Source of the DNA: a virus
DNA length: 29,369 nucleotides
Virus record (IMG/VR): IMGVR_UViG_3300031718_000136
Span: 1 to 29,369 of that record
Reading direction: 5' to 3' (one strand)
Below are positions 5,209 to 13,790 of this stretch, one piece after another; position 1 is the stretch's first letter; the number at the start of each line of letters is the position of its first letter. The notes below the pieces were generated by a model. It ran no database searches. It was not told the DNA's origin and was given only the letters and a program-made list of their open reading frames with translations. Both the position numbers and the translations under genes were made by a program.

Positions 5209-6908
5209 AGTGGGAACTACTGCCGATTCCAAATGACGACGCGCAAGGTTGGAAAGATGCCGTGCGTTTGAATTCTTTGGCGAGTCTGTTTTTCTTTGCG
5301 AATTTCGTTTTGAAAAAAGCTCGACTCGCCGCGCTTCACTGGTACATTTGTAGTAGGCTTGAGAGTGACGATTTACATCTAGTACTCGAGATGCCAATGA
5401 GCAGTTTTAAATCGACGTGTGGAGCGGAAGCGTTGTCGATATGGTGGGCATTGCCATTCACGAATCGCGACGAGGACTTGATGGGCGCTCTCGGCTACGG
5501 CGACGACAATCTTGCGTTGATGCATCGGCTGCACCAGCAAAATGCCCGGACACTTGTGACGCATGAGACAAGTGCGCGCGTCGTGTCGATGGGGAAAGCG
5601 ATTGATGACCACTACCTCCACAACGACATTTTCCGGTTCGTATTTTCCGATGTGATTCCGTCGAACGATACGCAGTGGAACAACCACTCGAAGATGCACA
5701 AACGCGACCGCAGCAAGCGGATGGACCTGACGACGGCAACGTACGAATTCCGTTCTGTGGGCCAAGCATTACAGGGAATTCACGTTGACGGGATAATAAA
5801 CGATGACTCGGTAGGACGCGCCGCGCAAGAGAACATGCTCCAAGGTGACGGGTCGATCATGGACGACACGTATCGCTGGTGGAAGCAAACCACTACACGC
5901 TTCGATCCGATTGCCTTCACGCGCTCCGGTATTGGCAAACAACTCGTCATCGGAAACCGATGGGGGCACGCGGACTTGAACAGCCGCATACGCGCGAACC
6001 ATCCAGAGTTTGAGTTTGAAACACACGACGCCGAGGGTGGCTGTTGTGCGGAGCATCCCGTCCACGGCATTCCCATTTTTCCCGAAGAATGGACGATGGA
6101 GAGATTGAAAAAGCAAAAAGAAACTTTAGAGCACGACGGAAAGGGTTACGACTACATCGCGTTCTACAGAAACAAAACGTCGCTTCCCGAGGACGCGTTG
6201 TTTAAACCAGAGTGGCAGAGGAAATATATTTGCGCGGAGGCGCGGCCCGATCTCCCAGCGAGCGATTTTAGGAATTTTCTTTTGCTGCGACACCTCACGA
6301 AGCAAGACGACGAGTGGATTCCTGATTCACAAATTCCAGATTTGAACGCGGGAGTACTGCATCACAGGCTCATTGTCGTGCTTGCTGACACGAAGCGCCG
6401 CCGACCCGATCACGTCGTACTCGTTGCGGGGTACGAACCGGAGCAAGATTGGATTTATCTGCTCAAGCTCGAAGTCGGGAAGTTCATGTTCGGGGAATTG
6501 CTTGATGTGATTTACAAGCTCGCGCAGCAGCGAGGGCTTTCGGAGTTCTACGCGTCGAAGGAAGCGAAAGACGCTTTGAGGTTTTACGTGGACGAGAGGA
6601 ATCGCCGCGACAAAAAAAACGCGCTGGATGTCTTTGAGCTTGAAGCGGACGATTCGGAATCAGCGCAGAGTTTACGAATCGAAAGCCTGCAATCGCTGTT
6701 CAAGGGAAAACAATTTTGGTGCCACCCAAGTTTCAAAGAGTTCTTTGCTGAATACGAGGCTTACCCAGGCGGGCCAGTGGAAGTGCTGAACGCTGTGGGC
6801 ATGATTCCATCGACGCTCGAAGGGATTCGCAGAAAAGATTTATCAGAATGGGTTCTCGCGCAGCAGCAAGCGTTCGCTTCACGCGGTGCTGGACACGGCG
6901 GGTATTAG
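5205..6908 (+). CDS. terL: Terminase large subunit, 567 aa
   Basis: This is the DNA-packaging motor. The N-terminal ATPase has a Walker A-like segment near residues 62-71 (EMPMSSFKST) and a Walker B-like HVDGIINDDS near residue 195, the usual spacing in TerL proteins. The common PRGHGKS or PRDHFKS form is altered to PMSSFKS, losing the Arg after Pro but keeping Lys-Ser-Thr. The C-terminal half fits an RNase H-like nuclease, with Asp in LIVVLADTKR as a candidate catalytic acid. Length is normal. GTG start 5205 overlaps the upstream TGA. It is followed by an inserted HNH gene and then the portal. Confidence 0.88.
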   Translation: MKWELLPIPNDDAQGWKDAVRLNSLASLFFFANFVLKKARLAALHWYICSRLESDDLHLVLEMPMSSFKSTCGAEALSIWWALPFTNRDEDLMGALGYGDDNLALMHRLHQQNARTLVTHETSARVVSMGKAIDDHYLHNDIFRFVFSDVIPSNDTQWNNHSKMHKRDRSKRMDLTTATYEFRSVGQALQGIHVDGIINDDSVGRAAQENMLQGDGSIMDDTYRWWKQTTTRFDPIAFTRSGIGKQLVIGNRWGHADLNSRIRANHPEFEFETHDAEGGCCAEHPVHGIPIFPEEWTMERLKKQKETLEHDGKGYDYIAFYRNKTSLPEDALFKPEWQRKYICAEARPDLPASDFRNFLLLRHLTKQDDEWIPDSQIPDLNAGVLHHRLIVVLADTKRRRPDHVVLVAGYEPEQDWIYLLKLEVGKFMFGELLDVIYKLAQQRGLSEFYASKEAKDALRFYVDERNRRDKKNALDVFELEADDSESAQSLRIESLQSLFKGKQFWCHPSFKEFFAEYEAYPGGPVEVLNAVGMIPSTLEGIRRKDLSEWVLAQQQAFASRGAGHGGY

Positions 6909-6918
6909 CATTTACACT
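6890..6918 (+). promoter_or_regulatory. Sigma70-like promoter for the first HNH gene
   Basis: TGGACA (6890-6895, one mismatch to TTGACA) and TACACT (6913-6918, two mismatches to TATAAT) are separated by 17 bases. The -10 ends 8 bases before the ATG at 6927, so transcription would start at or next to the start codon. There is no Shine-Dalgarno in the gap. The -35 lies inside the 3' end of the terminase gene. Confidence 0.5.
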
Positions 6919-6926
6919 CTCGCGTC

Positions 6927-7367
6927 ATGGAGCAGGGATTCAAAGTCGCGGTGCGCAATTTGTTCGCGCGAGTCTCCACGGATTCCGTGACGGGATGCTG
7001 GACCGTTGGTGCGAAGCGATACGCGGAGATCGCGAGCGAGCATATCCCGAACTACCGGATGTACGCGCATCGAGCGGCTTACCTGTACGCTAAGGGTCCT
7101 ATTCCCGATGGGTTTGTCGTAGATCATCTCTGCAAAAACACCCGCTGCGTAAATCCCGCGCACCTGGAGGCGGTTACGCGACGTACGAACACCCTTCGCG
7201 GCGAAGGTAAGACAGCAGTCAACGCTCAAAGATTGTTCTGCGTTAAAGGGCACCCGCTGTTCGGAGAGAATCTCCGAACGTACGAAGGCATCTCTGGACC
7301 TGCCCGTGGTTGCAAAGCTTGCGGTCGGTTGTCGGCTTTGGCCTCTAAGCGGCGTCGGCGAAGGTGA
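6927..7367 (+). CDS. HNH homing-type endonuclease, 146 aa
   Basis: The HNH_3-type core is at about residues 48-92: HRAAYLYAKGPIP, then VDHLCKNTRCVNPAHLEAV. The catalytic His of DH, the Asn-Pro and the final His are all present. A C-terminal zinc element (CVKGHPLFGENL ... CKAC) is followed by a run of Arg. Such free-standing nucleases nick DNA near their own insertion site and spread into related phages. It sits between terminase and portal and overlaps the portal start as GTGA. It has its own promoter-like sequence and no Shine-Dalgarno. Confidence 0.88.
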   Translation: MEQGFKVAVRNLFARVSTDSVTGCWTVGAKRYAEIASEHIPNYRMYAHRAAYLYAKGPIPDGFVVDHLCKNTRCVNPAHLEAVTRRTNTLRGEGKTAVNAQRLFCVKGHPLFGENLRTYEGISGPARGCKACGRLSALASKRRRRR

Positions 7368-9448
7368 GCATGGCCACTGTCCCGCAATTACCGCAAGCTG
7401 TCCCTCCCGCTCCCGTTCAAAGCGAACCGGAGAAAGAATCTCCGCGCCTAACCTACCGCTCGACTCGCGCTTTCGAAATGCGCTCGGTAGCGTTCGGCGG
7501 CGACGTAGAGAAGCAAATCAACAAGTGGATTTACGAACAGATCGACGTTCGCCAGAAACAACTCCGCAATCGACACACGAGCAAAGTTCCTGAGTGGCGA
7601 CGACTGGCATCAGGCCGACCGCGCGACGAGAACAAGAGTTGGCCGTTTGAGAACTGTGCAAATCTGGTACACCCAATCATCGGAGAATCCACCGACGAAC
7701 TATCCTCTCGCGTTCTGCAACTCATCTGGTCCATCGCCCCGATTATTTACTATCGCTACCTCGCAGCCACAAAGAGCCAAGCCGAATTAATCCACAACAC
7801 AAAAAAAGCTCGACTGCTTGAGCAGTTCATGGATTTTGTTTCGAACGATTCGCGTGAGTTGGATTTATACCGCGTGGAAAATTTGTGGTTCCACGACTCG
7901 ACTGTGATCGGAACTGCATGGGTCTGCGTCGCTCCTGAGAAGCGACTCGAAATGGTTCACATCGGGTACAGCGAGGGCGATGGAGATTTAAGCAAGCGCG
8001 GAAACAGATTTGCCGAATCTGAACTGTACGAAGGCCCAAAGGTTTTGAATCTGCGCGACGAGGATATGCTCTACGACCCCGACGCAGACACGCCGGAAGA
8101 TTCCGACCTGATGGCGAGACGTTGCTCAGTCAACCGCCGCAAACTCCAAGAGCGAGTGTTCAAAGGCTGGTACAAGAAAGCCGAAGTCGAAAAGATTCTC
8201 AACAAGCCTGACCGCTACGGGCCGACTGACATTCGCAAGCGAGAGAACTCTCGCAAGGGCATCGTTGCGGACGAAGACCCCATTCTTGCAGAGTGGGATA
8301 TTTTCGAATGTTATTTCTACTGGTACGTTGGCAAGAAGAAATACAGGCTCATCGCGTGGTACCACAAAGAAACCAAGACGCTGCTCAACTGCGTTTTTAA
8401 TTTCATCCCCGAGAATCAGATTCCGCTGATTCGAACCCGGCTCTCGCTCGGTGAATCGGGAATGAACGGGCGAGGCTTCGCGGAAATTGGCCAGTATTTC
8501 CAAGATGAAATCTCCACGACGAAAAACCAACGCATCGACGCAACGACGTGGGGAATGCTCGGACTGAATCGCTTGTCGCCGCAAAATCGAAACATCGACA
8601 AGAACATGAAAGTTTATCCGGGCGCGACTCTTCCGTTCGGTGCAAATGAGTTTGAGCACTACAACGTGGGTTCAGTAGATTGGGGCCAGCTCTCGATGTC
8701 GAACGAGAGCAGCATGATTCAGCAAGCGCGAGAAAGATTCGGCGTCGGCGCGCCAGTGATGGGCATGGGCGCAGGCACAGCAAACAAGAAAGGCCAGTTT
8801 GGAAGCATGGGCACAATGGCCGTGCTTCAAGATGGGAACTCAAGAAACAATCACCGCACGTCGGACTTCCGGCACTCGCACGTAAAACTTCTCTCGCTTT
8901 TGACGGACATGTACGGAGCGATGGGGCTCGGCGGAAAGGGTTCGCTGTTCGGACTCGATGACAAGTTGCTCGATGAAGCTCTGTCGGATTTTCTCGAACG
9001 CCGCATGAGAATTCCTGTGCGTGCTGCGACAGCAAGCGCAAACCGCGAAGTGACAAAGCAGAACTTAATGCTCTTGAATCCCGCGTACGACGGCTACGTA
9101 AAAGCGATGTCAACGGCGATTCAAGCAACGCAGAATTCGCAGCTTCCCGATTTCTACAAAAAGTGGCTGAAGGAAACGGCCATCGGGAAAATGCATTTAT
9201 TCCAGCAGATGATTCGCGAATTCCAACTGGCGGACAATCCAGAAGAGTTTGTTCCCAACATCGACTTCCCCGCAGAAGGACAGCAACCGAATGCCCCGCA
9301 AGCGCAACGACCCCAACAACCCAATCCCAACGGACTCGCAGCGGTGGCCCAACTTCTTCGCAAACCTGGCGGCGGCGCGGTCCCTGGTGGAGCACCCGCA
9401 CTTCCAGGCATTCCTGGCGGACCTGAGACTCCTCCGGCTGGCGCTTGA
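7364..9448 (+). CDS. Portal protein, P22-like, 694 aa
   Basis: The portal forms the ring at one capsid vertex through which DNA enters and to which the tail attaches. Position directly after the terminase, size near 700 residues and sequence style (NCANLVHPIIGESTDELSS; later SGMNGRGFAEIGQYFQDEIS and the long helical DATTWGMLGLN region) fit the podovirus portal group. The last 60 residues are Gln/Pro/Gly-rich and probably disordered; this stretch overlaps another gene in a different frame. Start could be GTG 7364 (coupled to the HNH stop) or ATG 7370. Confidence 0.85.
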   Translation: MSMATVPQLPQAVPPAPVQSEPEKESPRLTYRSTRAFEMRSVAFGGDVEKQINKWIYEQIDVRQKQLRNRHTSKVPEWRRLASGRPRDENKSWPFENCANLVHPIIGESTDELSSRVLQLIWSIAPIIYYRYLAATKSQAELIHNTKKARLLEQFMDFVSNDSRELDLYRVENLWFHDSTVIGTAWVCVAPEKRLEMVHIGYSEGDGDLSKRGNRFAESELYEGPKVLNLRDEDMLYDPDADTPEDSDLMARRCSVNRRKLQERVFKGWYKKAEVEKILNKPDRYGPTDIRKRENSRKGIVADEDPILAEWDIFECYFYWYVGKKKYRLIAWYHKETKTLLNCVFNFIPENQIPLIRTRLSLGESGMNGRGFAEIGQYFQDEISTTKNQRIDATTWGMLGLNRLSPQNRNIDKNMKVYPGATLPFGANEFEHYNVGSVDWGQLSMSNESSMIQQARERFGVGAPVMGMGAGTANKKGQFGSMGTMAVLQDGNSRNNHRTSDFRHSHVKLLSLLTDMYGAMGLGGKGSLFGLDDKLLDEALSDFLERRMRIPVRAATASANREVTKQNLMLLNPAYDGYVKAMSTAIQATQNSQLPDFYKKWLKETAIGKMHLFQQMIREFQLADNPEEFVPNIDFPAEGQQPNAPQAQRPQQPNPNGLAAVAQLLRKPGGGAVPGGAPALPGIPGGPETPPAGA

Positions 9449-9575
9449 GTACGACGTGATACACAACACGCCAACTATGGAACTGACAAACTTTTGCCGT
9501 GGGCAGATTGCCGTGTGTGAGCGCGTGGAAACTGTCGCAAGCGAATTGGACGAGTGGGAGAAGGAGCACCGATGA
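9291..9575 (+). CDS. Small post-portal protein overlapping the portal 3' end, 94 aa
   Basis: The start is ATG 9291 with AAGGA about 10 bases upstream, 158 bases before the portal stop and in a different frame. The product has a Pro/Asn-rich head, then a helical core (SLVEHPHFQAFLADLRLLRL, then ALEYDVIHN, TPTMELTNFCRGQI). The HP-x-F/W-xxF...TP...RGQI layout resembles small helical proteins found after portals in many podoviruses. Its function in those phages is not established. It ends in an ATGA overlap with the next gene. Confidence 0.7.
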   Translation: MPRKRNDPNNPIPTDSQRWPNFFANLAAARSLVEHPHFQAFLADLRLLRLALEYDVIHNTPTMELTNFCRGQIAVCERVETVASELDEWEKEHR

Positions 9576-9751
9576 GAATGGTTAAACATCCCGAGCGCGT
9601 GACTTTGAACCTCGTACTGAACGGCGAACCGTTTGACTGCTTCATGGTCACGAAATCTAGTTGGGAGCACTTTCTTCAGAGGCTATCGGAAAAAGACTTG
9701 CCTACAACTCCCGCACCTCGTCCCTCCGAAGCGCACCGATGCACTGCCTAA
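9572..9751 (+). CDS. Small hypothetical protein, 59 aa
   Basis: ATG 9572 overlaps the previous TGA as ATGA; the frame is open further upstream but the coupled ATG is preferred. The product (MRMVKHPERVTLNLVLNGEP and onward, about 45 residues folded) has a beta-like start, a short helix and a Pro-rich tail. The 3' end overlaps the start of the second HNH gene by 13 bases, so the tail may have been altered by that insertion. Unrecognised. Confidence 0.6.
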   Translation: MRMVKHPERVTLNLVLNGEPFDCFMVTKSSWEHFLQRLSEKDLPTTPAPRPSEAHRCTA

Positions 9752-10116
9752 AAAATAATTTCTGGGAGTACGTTACGAAAACAGAAGCGTGCTGGCTCTG
9801 GACGGGCGCGCTGACGCGTCGCGGCTACGGGCACTTCCAATTTTTCGACTTAAAGTTACACAGACGCCGACAGATTGGCGCTCACCGATTCAGTTATCTG
9901 CTCGTTCACGGCGATCTTCCCGACGATGTTCTCATCCACCACAAGTGCGAAATAAAAGTCTGCGTGAACCCTGAGCACTTGGAGGCGCTGTCCGCTCTTG
10001 AGCACCGCAGAACTCACCCCGGAGCGTATGTGCACGTGGACCAGGGGGACAGAGCGTTGGCGGATTGGGCATCGGGGAAATTCTGGGCAAAGCAAAATCT
10101 TTCACTTGAGGCTTGA
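9739..10116 (+). CDS. HNH homing-type endonuclease, 125 aa
   Basis: The start is taken as ATG 9739 because the conserved N-terminal pattern (FWEYVTKTEACWLWTGAL) begins there; upstream codons belong to the neighbouring gene's other frame. The HNH core is AHRFSYLLVHGDLP, then HHKCEIKVCVNPEHLEAL with intact His, Asn and His. The C-terminus is short and lacks a clear helix-turn-helix. It lies between the post-portal genes and the scaffold candidate. Unlike three other HNH genes here, no promoter is seen just before it. Confidence 0.85.
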   Translation: MHCLKNNFWEYVTKTEACWLWTGALTRRGYGHFQFFDLKLHRRRQIGAHRFSYLLVHGDLPDDVLIHHKCEIKVCVNPEHLEALSALEHRRTHPGAYVHVDQGDRALADWASGKFWAKQNLSLEA

Positions 10117-10142
10117 CAAGTCCGTAGTACCTTGGTTACGGT
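10113..10142 (+). promoter_or_regulatory. Sigma70-like promoter before the scaffold gene
   Basis: A perfect TTGACA (10113-10118) and TACGGT (10137-10142, matching T, A and final T of TATAAT) are separated by 18 bases. This lies over the HNH stop codon and 22 bases before the scaffold ATG, leaving a leader with GAGG at 10152. It could restore or boost expression of the capsid genes downstream of the HNH insertion. Confidence 0.45.
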
Positions 10143-10164
10143 ACGTCCCACGAGGCGAGTACGC

Positions 10165-10839
10165 ATGGGACTGTTCGACAGACACAAGCCCGCTGACGGC
10201 AAAACCGACGAGCAGAGTAAGGCCGAGATGGATGCGATGTTTGAACGGTTCGGCCAAATCGTTGACGAGCGGTTGAAGCCAGTGAGCGAAAGTGTGTCGG
10301 GTCTCAAGACCGAGTGGGAAACAATCAAAGCTGAAGCGACCAAGCAACCCGAAGTAGACCGCACTCCCCGCAATGCAGACGGCACTCCACGCGAACTTAC
10401 CGCTGAAGAAAAGCGCGCCGCACTCGACAACGCATTCGCAACGCAGAACGTTCAGAACGCTGCTCGATTCATCGAGCGCGATGTGCTCGATGCTATGCCC
10501 GCCGATTACGCGGACTTGAAGCCGACGATCCGCGAGATGTTCAAGAACACTCCCGTGCAGCGCAAGATGCAAGCCGACTACGCAGAGTACTGCGAGAATT
10601 GCGTAGACCTCGCGATTGCGAAAGAGGCGCGCAAGAACGGTCTGCGGCGAAACTCGGAGACGAAAGAATTTTTCCTCGAAGACAAAGGCTCTGGAAGTTC
10701 GACGCCCGACTCGATTCTCAACAGTCCCGAACTCGCATGGAATAACAACGGGCGCACGATGTCGGCCCGCGAGCAGCTTTTGAAGCTGGGCATCGACCCG
10801 AAAAAATTTGAAGAGTCCGCAAAGAACGGAGTCGTCTGA
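10165..10839 (+). CDS. Probable scaffolding protein, 224 aa
   Basis: The start is ATG 10165, with GAGG 9 bases upstream. The product is highly charged and helical throughout (SKAEMDAMFERFGQIVDERL; later EEKRAALDNAFATQ), has a Gly/Ser linker (about 185-190) and a helical tail (SAREQLLKLGIDPKKFEES). Position between portal and capsid genes, charge and helicity are the usual signs of a phage scaffold, which guides capsid assembly and is then expelled. No homology is claimed. It overlaps the next gene by one base (TGATG). Confidence 0.6.
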   Translation: MGLFDRHKPADGKTDEQSKAEMDAMFERFGQIVDERLKPVSESVSGLKTEWETIKAEATKQPEVDRTPRNADGTPRELTAEEKRAALDNAFATQNVQNAARFIERDVLDAMPADYADLKPTIREMFKNTPVQRKMQADYAEYCENCVDLAIAKEARKNGLRRNSETKEFFLEDKGSGSSTPDSILNSPELAWNNNGRTMSAREQLLKLGIDPKKFEESAKNGVV

Positions 10840-11432
10840 TGTCGGAGCAGGACGGAGTAGCACTGAGCATCAAACAACTCATGGGGCCGGATGGCATTCC
10901 GCCGTCCGCGATGAACGACGAACTGCGCGACCTGATGAATGCTTCAATCTCCGCGCGCCCCCTGCATCTACCTGAGTCGGGACGTATCAAGACGATACAC
11001 AACACCGAGTTTGTTTATTTTCTAGCGTTCGACCGCTGCGGAAGCAATGCGCGACACGAGCGCGTCGAGCAGCTTCGCGCGGCTGGTTGGCAATACGCCA
11101 CGACCAGAGATGTGGAGATGTTTTCCAAAGACAACGTGAAGAACGAAAACGAAATTCGTTCAGGCGACCGGCGCTTGATGAAACTGCCTAAGCAGCGTTG
11201 GGCGGAGATTCGCAAGGCGCAAAACCTTGCGGCGTTGGAGCAAATCAATCCACGCCGACCGAACTCGGGAGCGATGGGTCTCGGCAATATGACGCCGGGG
11301 ATGCCGTATTCGTTCGCGGACGATGCCGCGATCCGTGCGGGCGCTCGCGTAAGTGACGCGACGCAGGATATTCAGGAGATTGCCGCTGGTGGGAAAGCAT
11401 CGGGCAATGCTTCCGTGGCTCACGTAAAGTAG
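10839..11432 (+). CDS. Hypothetical capsid-region protein, 197 aa
   Basis: ATG 10839 shares one base with the scaffold TGA. Residues about 55-110 form a compact alpha/beta-like segment (EFVYFLAFDRCGSNARHER, WQYATTRDVEMF). The C-terminal third is Gly/Ala/Met-rich. Head-neck, minor capsid or protease roles are possible by position, but no catalytic triad or known domain is visible. Followed by a well-spaced AAGGAG site for the next gene. Confidence 0.65.
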   Translation: MSEQDGVALSIKQLMGPDGIPPSAMNDELRDLMNASISARPLHLPESGRIKTIHNTEFVYFLAFDRCGSNARHERVEQLRAAGWQYATTRDVEMFSKDNVKNENEIRSGDRRLMKLPKQRWAEIRKAQNLAALEQINPRRPNSGAMGLGNMTPGMPYSFADDAAIRAGARVSDATQDIQEIAAGGKASGNASVAHVK

Positions 11433-11454
11433 CAGCGAAAAAGGAGCAAGCGAA

Positions 11455-12072
11455 ATGGCAAATTTTGCAGATGCAATTGAGCCGGTACTCGACCTTGGCG
11501 GGGCCATTTCGTTCCCGATGCAGTACGGCGCAGAAGAGGCGTCGCAAACCGCCGTCGAAGGTACGCCGGTTCAAATCAACGGGACTGACGGCGGCGTTCA
11601 GGCGTGGGATGGGACGACCGTAGCGGCGGGCATCGCTGGCTTTGCGGCTATGAATTTTTCGAACCTTGGCACGCTCGGTGCTGGTCAAGCTCAGCCGTTC
11701 TCTCCGGTCCTTGGTCCTGGTTCTGTGATTGGTAATTACGCGGCGAATGCGAACCAGCCGCTTGCGTTAATTACTCCGCCGATGGTTCCGTTTTCGGATG
11801 GCACGATTGGATTTTACACCGCCGCACCGACAACGATTTTCATTGGAAAACTTGGAAACTCTGGAACGGTTACTCCGGTTGCAACTGCATTGAACCAGCG
11901 CGGCACGAACTTGGGCCTCACGAAGGACACCGGTAATAATTACTGGTACGTCGATACGGCGAAGTCTAACGCTGTTCGAATTGTCGGCTTCAGCCCGCTC
12001 GAAGCAATTGGAACGGTGGGCGGACATGTGTACTTTGTGATTCTGAATGCGGTTGCACAAATCTTCCAGTAG
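11455..12072 (+). CDS. Probable capsid decoration/structural protein, 205 aa
   Basis: It starts at ATG 11455 after AAGGAG. The product is rich in Gly, Ala, Thr and Asn with short beta-like strands and few charges (e.g. AWDGTTVAAGIAGFAAMNF), typical of decoration or other virion surface proteins. It lies immediately before the major capsid gene, the usual place for head decoration proteins. The repeated Gly-rich segments hint at a beta-barrel or Ig-like fold. Function is inferred from place and composition only. Confidence 0.65.
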   Translation: MANFADAIEPVLDLGGAISFPMQYGAEEASQTAVEGTPVQINGTDGGVQAWDGTTVAAGIAGFAAMNFSNLGTLGAGQAQPFSPVLGPGSVIGNYAANANQPLALITPPMVPFSDGTIGFYTAAPTTIFIGKLGNSGTVTPVATALNQRGTNLGLTKDTGNNYWYVDTAKSNAVRIVGFSPLEAIGTVGGHVYFVILNAVAQIFQ

Positions 12073-12119
12073 TCGCAAGTAGAGTTACGATAGAGTAGTA
12101 GTTACTGAGGAGGCTTTAA

Positions 12120-13085
12120 ATGGCGCCGTTTGGTATCATGAATCGCCAGTCCTTCCCGCCGCTATTGGCGCCTGGGTTAAGACACATATTCGTTGAATTT
12201 TTCGATTTGAAAGAACACGCCCCGCAGTACCCGCACTACATGAACGAAATGACATCGGAAGATGCCTACGAGATTGACTACCAACTCTCGGGCACTGGGC
12301 CGATGCCGCTCATGCCCGAAGGTACCGCGCCGACTGTAGACTCCATGATTCAGGGCGGCACGAAAAAGTATCTGCACTTGCAGTACGGATTGATTTCCGA
12401 AGTTACGCGCCAGCTAATTGCTGACGACAAGTACGGCATCGTTCGACAGATGCCCAAGTCTCATGCTCGTTCTGGCCTCTTTGGTCGAGAGGCTGTGTGC
12501 TGCTCGTTGTTCAATCTTGGCGGAACGCTCATCACGACCAACGATGGGGTAACGCTGTTCAATACTGCTCATCCGTTGCTCGGTGGCACAGCGGCGACGG
12601 CGACAGCGCCGGGAATCACAAACATCATTGCGGCGGCGGGCACCTATCCCAACCGGCCAAACCCCGACACCGATCTTGGCGACACGGCGTTGCAGCAAGC
12701 AATTAATATTTTCGCGCGCATGCCGGACGGTCGCGGAATTCCAGTTCACGTTCACCCGCGCCACCTGATTCACCCGCCCGAACTTCGGCGCTTGACGCGC
12801 GAACTCCTCGGCTCGCCAGGTGTCCCGTTCAGCGCGGACAACGAGCTGAACTGGCTGCAAGCTGAAAATCTTCAGGGCCTCGAATTGAACTACCTGACCT
12901 CAACGTCAGGCTGGGGTCTCATCACTGAGAAGTCCGGCCACCAAATGAAATTCTATGAGCGCGAACCGCTCATGGCTGCCACCGATGACGATTTTAAGAC
13001 GGAAGTCTTGCTGTTCAAATCGACGCAGCGGTTCAGTGCGGGCGCGACTGTCTGGCAAGGAACATTTTTTTCTTACGGGCCTTAG
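12120..13085 (+). CDS. Major capsid protein, HK97-fold type, 321 aa
   Basis: A strong GAGGAGG Shine-Dalgarno precedes ATG 12120, as expected for the most abundant virion protein. The sequence has a LFNTAHPLLGG segment and a PNRPNPDTDLGDTALQQAI helix followed by a GIPVHVHPRHLIHPPELRRL region. These are seen in HK97-fold capsid proteins related to the Mu gpT group. Length is normal. There is no long N-terminal delta domain, consistent with a separate scaffold. An HNH gene with its own promoter follows. Confidence 0.8.
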   Translation: MAPFGIMNRQSFPPLLAPGLRHIFVEFFDLKEHAPQYPHYMNEMTSEDAYEIDYQLSGTGPMPLMPEGTAPTVDSMIQGGTKKYLHLQYGLISEVTRQLIADDKYGIVRQMPKSHARSGLFGREAVCCSLFNLGGTLITTNDGVTLFNTAHPLLGGTAATATAPGITNIIAAAGTYPNRPNPDTDLGDTALQQAINIFARMPDGRGIPVHVHPRHLIHPPELRRLTRELLGSPGVPFSADNELNWLQAENLQGLELNYLTSTSGWGLITEKSGHQMKFYEREPLMAATDDDFKTEVLLFKSTQRFSAGATVWQGTFFSYGP

Positions 13086-13102
13086 TCCTTTGTTTTCAGT
13101 AG

Positions 13103-13130
13103 TTTACGGTTTATTGGGTTGTGATATAAT
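13103..13130 (+). promoter_or_regulatory. Extended -10 promoter for the third HNH gene
   Basis: TATAAT (13125-13130) is perfect and preceded by TGA, giving an extended -10. TTTACG (13103-13108) stands 16 bases upstream as a partial -35. The -10 ends only 9 bases before the ATG at 13140 and the gap has no Shine-Dalgarno, so the message would be leaderless or nearly so. It is the best promoter in the window. Confidence 0.65.
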
Positions 13131-13139
13131 TTACGAATC

Positions 13140-13790
13140 ATGACCCAAGAAATCAAGACGTGGCTTTGCAGAAAGTGCGACCAAGAAAAGCCGGTTGGTA
13201 AGTTCAGAATTCGCTACGGGCGTCTTGGTCAACTTCGAATCGACAACACCTGCAAGCCGTGTCGCGGAAGGGCCGAATATTCGAGATTAAAGTTGGAGAT
13301 GCTCGAAGCGTTCGGTTGGAAATGCGCCTGCTGCGGGGAGGATCATCCGCAGTTTTTGAGTTTGGAGCATATCCAAGGGATTGCTCCTTATTACCTCGGG
13401 TCTAAGTATCGAAAGACGCGAGGCGATAAGAAGCAGACCAGTACCTATCAGCTTTATCGGATGGCGAAGAAAGATGGCTGGGACCGAACGAAGTACGAGT
13501 GCCTTTGCTTCAACTGTAATTTTGCGGACGGGCATTACGGAGCTTGCCCTCATCGCAGTGGAGTTACGAAGGAGCAAGTGATTGAGTCGCTGAAGCGAGC
13601 GACGCTCGGAATCGGAATCGGTTTTCGAAAAGGAATTGGTGGCGAGGCGACGCGATACAAGGCGGGAGTTCCTAGGCCAGACCTTGTGGGAAATAGATTT
13701 TACGTGAATACGCCTCGCGGGGCGCGAGGGCGATTTTCGAAGACCGAAGTTAGCGAAGAGTTGAAGAGGATAGAAAAGGCAAGTGGATAA
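13140..13790 (+). CDS. HNH-like zinc endonuclease, 216 aa
   Basis: This is a different subtype from the other inserted nucleases. It starts with a zinc knuckle pair (CRKC ... CKPC), then WKCACCGEDHPQFLSLEHI, where LEHI supplies the catalytic-type His, and a closing CLCFNCNFADGHYGACPH. The C-terminal 70 residues are Gly/Arg-rich with a basic helix and may bind DNA. Two CxxC pairs bracketing an 'LEHI' resemble HNH nucleases found after phage capsid genes. It sits between the capsid gene and the tail genes and overlaps the next GTG start. Confidence 0.7.
   Translation: MTQEIKTWLCRKCDQEKPVGKFRIRYGRLGQLRIDNTCKPCRGRAEYSRLKLEMLEAFGWKCACCGEDHPQFLSLEHIQGIAPYYLGSKYRKTRGDKKQTSTYQLYRMAKKDGWDRTKYECLCFNCNFADGHYGACPHRSGVTKEQVIESLKRATLGIGIGFRKGIGGEATRYKAGVPRPDLVGNRFYVNTPRGARGRFSKTEVSEELKRIEKASG

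Noticed and set aside
8403-9569. Long leftward frame of 388 codons inside the portal gene
   Set aside because: It is antisense to the portal and Arg/Ser/Cys-rich with no motif, as expected for the complementary frame of a coding region.
12497-12768. Rightward frames inside the major capsid gene
   Set aside because: They are His/Arg-rich, lack ribosome sites and lie within the strongly supported capsid frame.
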